Positions 61,069 to 64,000 of a DNA stretch of 64,000 bases are shown in pieces. Position numbers and translations under genes: made by a program. Source of the DNA: Nematostella vectensis (Eukaryota; Cnidaria; Anthozoa; Actiniaria; Edwardsiidae); assembly GCF_932526225.1 (NCBI RefSeq), contig NC_064042.1, positions 5,501,001 to 5,565,000 on the forward strand. Reading direction: 5' to 3'. Position 1 is the first letter of the stretch; every line of letters begins with the position of its first letter. The notes under the pieces are model-generated. The model ran no database searches. It was given only the letters and a program-made list of their open reading frames with translations, and had not been told where the DNA came from.

Positions 61069-64000
61069 ATGGATAATGAGGGCGAGCCCTTCACCCACTG
61101 GGACGTGGCCGAGTGGGAGAGGGTACAAAGGGTGCGTCCAAACCTGCCCGTCATTTTCTGGTTCCTCTTAATATGGGGGACGGAGATCAGTCCGCTTACG
61201 CCAGCCCAGCAGATTCAGTTACTGAAGGTGTGCTACGACATCGCCTTCTTGCTAAGAAACAGTAAGATGATGATGAGGGTGTATGGGACTGCGAGTAAGG
61301 TGTATCGTGAGATGCGTCTGTTTGACCAAGCACTGGTATGTTGCTCAACGGCACTAAAAATTGCAAAAGCAATAGGCAGCATAGATCTGCAGGCAACATG
61401 TTATCATGACATGGGCAGTACCTATAACAAGCTTCATAACTACAACAAGGCACTGGACTACTACAAGCAGTCACTAAACGCCTTCATGAAGACTGGGGAA
61501 GAGCGTATACAAGCAGATGTTTATAACAACATCGGTGTTGTGTTCAAGTCCCTCGGTGACAATGGTCAAGCCATGGTGAACTACAAAAATGCGTTATGTA
61601 TATACGAGAAGTTCGGGGAAGAGCGTGAACAAGCAAATGTTTATAACAATATCGGTTTATTGTATAAGTCGCTCGGTGACAATGGTAAAGCCATTGAGAA
61701 CTACAAACATGCGTTATGTATACACGAGAAGTTCGGGGAAGAGCTTAAACAAGCAGATGTTTATAACGATATAGGTGCTGTGTACAGCTCCCTCGGTGAC
61801 AATGGTCAAGCCATGGAGAACTACAAACATGCGTTATGTATATACGAGAAATTCGGGGAAGAGCGTAATCAAGCAGATGTTTATAACAATATCGGTGTTG
61901 TGTTCATGTCCCTCGGTGACAATGGTCAAGCCATGGAAAATTACAAACATGCGTTATGTATATACGAGAAGTTAGGGGAAGAGCGTAAACAAGCAGATGT
62001 TTATTCCAACATCGGTGCTGTGTTCAAGTCCCTCGGTGACAATGGTCAAGCCATAGAAAACTACAAACATGCGTTATGTATATACGAGAAGATCGGGGAA
62101 GAGCTTGAACAAGCCGATGTTTATTACAATATCGGTGATGTGTTCGAGTCCCTCGGTGACAATGGTCAAGCCATGGTGAACTACAAAAATGCGTTATGTA
62201 TATACGAGAAGTTCGGGGAAGAGTGTAAACAAGCATGTGTTTTTAACGGTATCGGTGGTTTGTACAGCTCCCTCGGTGACAATGGTAAAGCCATGGAAAA
62301 CTACAAACATGCGTTATGTATATACGAGAAGTTAGGGGAAGTGCGTAAACAAGCAGATGTTTATAACGGTATCGGTATTACGTACGGCTCCCTTGGTGAC
62401 AAAGGTCAAGCAATTGAGAACCTCAAAAATGCGTTATGCATTTACGAGAAGTTCGGGGAAGAGCATAAAGAAGCAGATGTTTATAATAACATCGGTAGTA
62501 CGTACTACTCCCTCGGTGACGGTGGTCAAGCCATGGAGAACCTCAAAAATGCGTTATGTATACACGAGAAGTTCGGGGAAAAGCGTAAACAAGCAGATGT
62601 TTATAGCAACATCGGTAATACGTACTACTCCCTCGGTGACAATGGTCAAGCCATGGTGAACTACAAAAAGGCGTTATGTATACACGAGAAGTTCGGGGAA
62701 GAGCGTAAACAAGCAGATGTTTATAGCAACATCGGTAATACGTACTACTCCCTCGGTGACAATGGTCAAGCCATGGAAAACTACAAACATGCGTTATGTA
62801 TATATGAGAAGTTAGGGGAAGAGTGTAAAATAGCACGTGTTTATAACAACATCGGTCTTGTGTTCTGTTCCCTCGGTGACAATAGTCAAGCTATGATGAA
62901 CTTCAAAAATGCGTTATGTATATACGAGAAGTTTGATAACGAGCACGGTCAAGCAACCGCATACTGTAACATTGCTGCTATTGCTCGATTTTATAATTCT
63001 GTGGAAGCAATGGTGCTTTACCGGTCTGCACTAGCTCTTTTTCAAAAACACGGTGACGTGATTCGTCAGGCTGAAACATGGCACAACATAGGTATCCTGT
63101 ATCTGAATATGTCGGAGCATCCAGAGGCAGAGAAGAGTTTAAAAGAGAGTTTACGGCTTTTTGAACTAGTATTTATGAACCTTGGAAGCCTCGAAAAATT
63201 GAAAATTACCGTTATAGAGACTTACATCGAAACATATCGTTGTCTTTTTTACGTCTCCATTATACTAGACAAACCAGAACAGGCGTTACTAGCAAGCGAA
63301 CAAGGACGATCACGCGCGCTCAAAGATAGCCTACAGAAAAAATATGGACTAGAAAGCAATGCCCCCAGTGATGAGGACACACGCTATACAAGCTCATTAA
63401 TCAGTGAAGACAATACGTCGTTTGTTGTCATTTGCTTGTCACTAGAATGGCTTCATTTGTTTACACTTGCAAGCGGGAAGCCCTTGGTTACCGAATCGGT
63501 ACCAAAAGAAATATTCTCAAGCGTCGAGTCTGAAATCAATGGAAAAGATCTAGAGTGGTTACGAGACTACATAGACAGGATGGTAAATGAGGCAAATGCA
63601 CACGTTCGTCTAAACCGTGACGAATCGTTTGAAGACAGATCCCTGAGATTGAGCTGCGATGACGACGGTGATGAGTCACGGCAGCCATCCGTGTTAGCAC
63701 GAGGCGTGAGAACAGCTACCGAGATTGAGAGGGCTCGCAAGTCGACTGAGGTCAGAGCCGAGCCAAGCGAGAACAGTGAAGACGGGAACTTCCCTGAAAC
63801 AAGCTCAACAAATAGTGAGGCTACTGGTGGTACACAGAATCAACCTCAACTACCTACCCAAGCTCCAATGAGCCAAGCCACAGGGATACCACAAGAAAGC
63901 GATGCAATCCCCTCTGTTAAAGTGCCGCAGGAGCACGAGGATGACACGTGTACACCACTCCTACCAAGCGGCCCCGAGACACCCATACACCACGACCCGC
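61069..64000 (+). CDS. TPR-repeat protein of TTC28/TPR-CHAT type, 5' part (runs off the window)
   Basis: A single open frame of at least 977 codons from the ATG at 61069 (preceded by a likely acceptor at 61042) to the window end. An N-terminal segment (about 1-85) is followed by two diverged TPRs, then 12 nearly identical 40-residue TPR units (61501-62940, residues 145-624) with the pattern ADVYNNIGVVFKSLGDNGQA, ENYKHALCIYEKFGEE. Two more diverged TPRs follow, then a linker with ASEQGRSRALKDSL (near residue 742) and FVVICLSLEWLHLFTL, which is the usual lead-in to a CHAT (caspase-like) domain in TPR-CHAT proteins. From about 845 on it is acidic and Ser/Thr-rich. The CHAT domain itself would lie beyond the window, so the class is an inference. 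TPRs form protein-binding superhelices; the partner is unknown. Confidence 0.82.
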   Translation, partial: MDNEGEPFTHWDVAEWERVQRVRPNLPVIFWFLLIWGTEISPLTPAQQIQLLKVCYDIAFLLRNSKMMMRVYGTASKVYREMRLFDQALVCCSTALKIAKAIGSIDLQATCYHDMGSTYNKLHNYNKALDYYKQSLNAFMKTGEERIQADVYNNIGVVFKSLGDNGQAMVNYKNALCIYEKFGEEREQANVYNNIGLLYKSLGDNGKAIENYKHALCIHEKFGEELKQADVYNDIGAVYSSLGDNGQAMENYKHALCIYEKFGEERNQADVYNNIGVVFMSLGDNGQAMENYKHALCIYEKLGEERKQADVYSNIGAVFKSLGDNGQAIENYKHALCIYEKIGEELEQADVYYNIGDVFESLGDNGQAMVNYKNALCIYEKFGEECKQACVFNGIGGLYSSLGDNGKAMENYKHALCIYEKLGEVRKQADVYNGIGITYGSLGDKGQAIENLKNALCIYEKFGEEHKEADVYNNIGSTYYSLGDGGQAMENLKNALCIHEKFGEKRKQADVYSNIGNTYYSLGDNGQAMVNYKKALCIHEKFGEERKQADVYSNIGNTYYSLGDNGQAMENYKHALCIYEKLGEECKIARVYNNIGLVFCSLGDNSQAMMNFKNALCIYEKFDNEHGQATAYCNIAAIARFYNSVEAMVLYRSALALFQKHGDVIRQAETWHNIGILYLNMSEHPEAEKSLKESLRLFELVFMNLGSLEKLKITVIETYIETYRCLFYVSIILDKPEQALLASEQGRSRALKDSLQKKYGLESNAPSDEDTRYTSSLISEDNTSFVVICLSLEWLHLFTLASGKPLVTESVPKEIFSSVESEINGKDLEWLRDYIDRMVNEANAHVRLNRDESFEDRSLRLSCDDDGDESRQPSVLARGVRTATEIERARKSTEVRAEPSENSEDGNFPETSSTNSEATGGTQNQPQLPTQAPMSQATGIPQESDAIPSVKVPQEHEDDTCTPLLPSGPETPIHHDP

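Overview
This is nuclear DNA from an intron-rich animal, most likely an anthozoan cnidarian such as a sea anemone (Nematostella-like). That is an inference from gene content, many small introns, abundant TTAA-flanked MITEs, a Ty3/gypsy element and a TPR-repeat gene of a type expanded in cnidarians. Nothing in it is bacterial. The genes are built from many short exons, so long open frames mislead: most of those here lie in tandem repeats.

Layout. 543-15608 (minus): a complete 12-exon N-acetylneuraminate lyase (NPL) gene of 305 codons, with exons scattered over 15 kb between large minisatellites. 15609-16028: a 420-bp head-to-head intergenic region, probably a shared promoter. 16029-42750 (plus): a complete 32-exon CEP164 gene (1455 codons; human CEP164 is about 1460), coding for the WW-domain and coiled-coil protein of ciliary distal appendages. 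42751-47058: MITEs and unassigned DNA. 47059-50766 (minus): the 5' five exons of a secreted cysteine-rich Ly6/uPAR-like protein. 51568-55999 (plus): a Ty3/gypsy LTR retrotransposon with nearly identical LTRs but two frameshifts. 56000-61068: repeats, including a 1.1-kb piggyBac-like element. 61069 to the window end (plus): the 5' part of a TPR-repeat gene with 12 nearly identical 40-residue repeats and a CHAT-type linker.

The most unusual signal is how the minisatellites relate to splice sites. At least five arrays or duplications copy the end of an exon together with its 5' splice site: NPL exon 7 (44 bp, about 35 copies), CEP164 exon 14 (39 bp, about 65 copies), exon 17 (about 40 bp), exon 22 (23 bp) and exon 30 (36 bp). 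Small duplications do the same at exons 5 and 21, and at the 3' splice sites of exons 9 and 24. In exon 14 the unit is exactly 13 codons and open, so use of any of the first roughly 29 donors would keep the frame. Introns of two adjacent, unrelated genes therefore appear to have grown repeatedly by amplification from their own splice junctions.

Both gene models were assembled by eye from splice sites, phase matching at every junction and family knowledge. No alignment or transcript was available.
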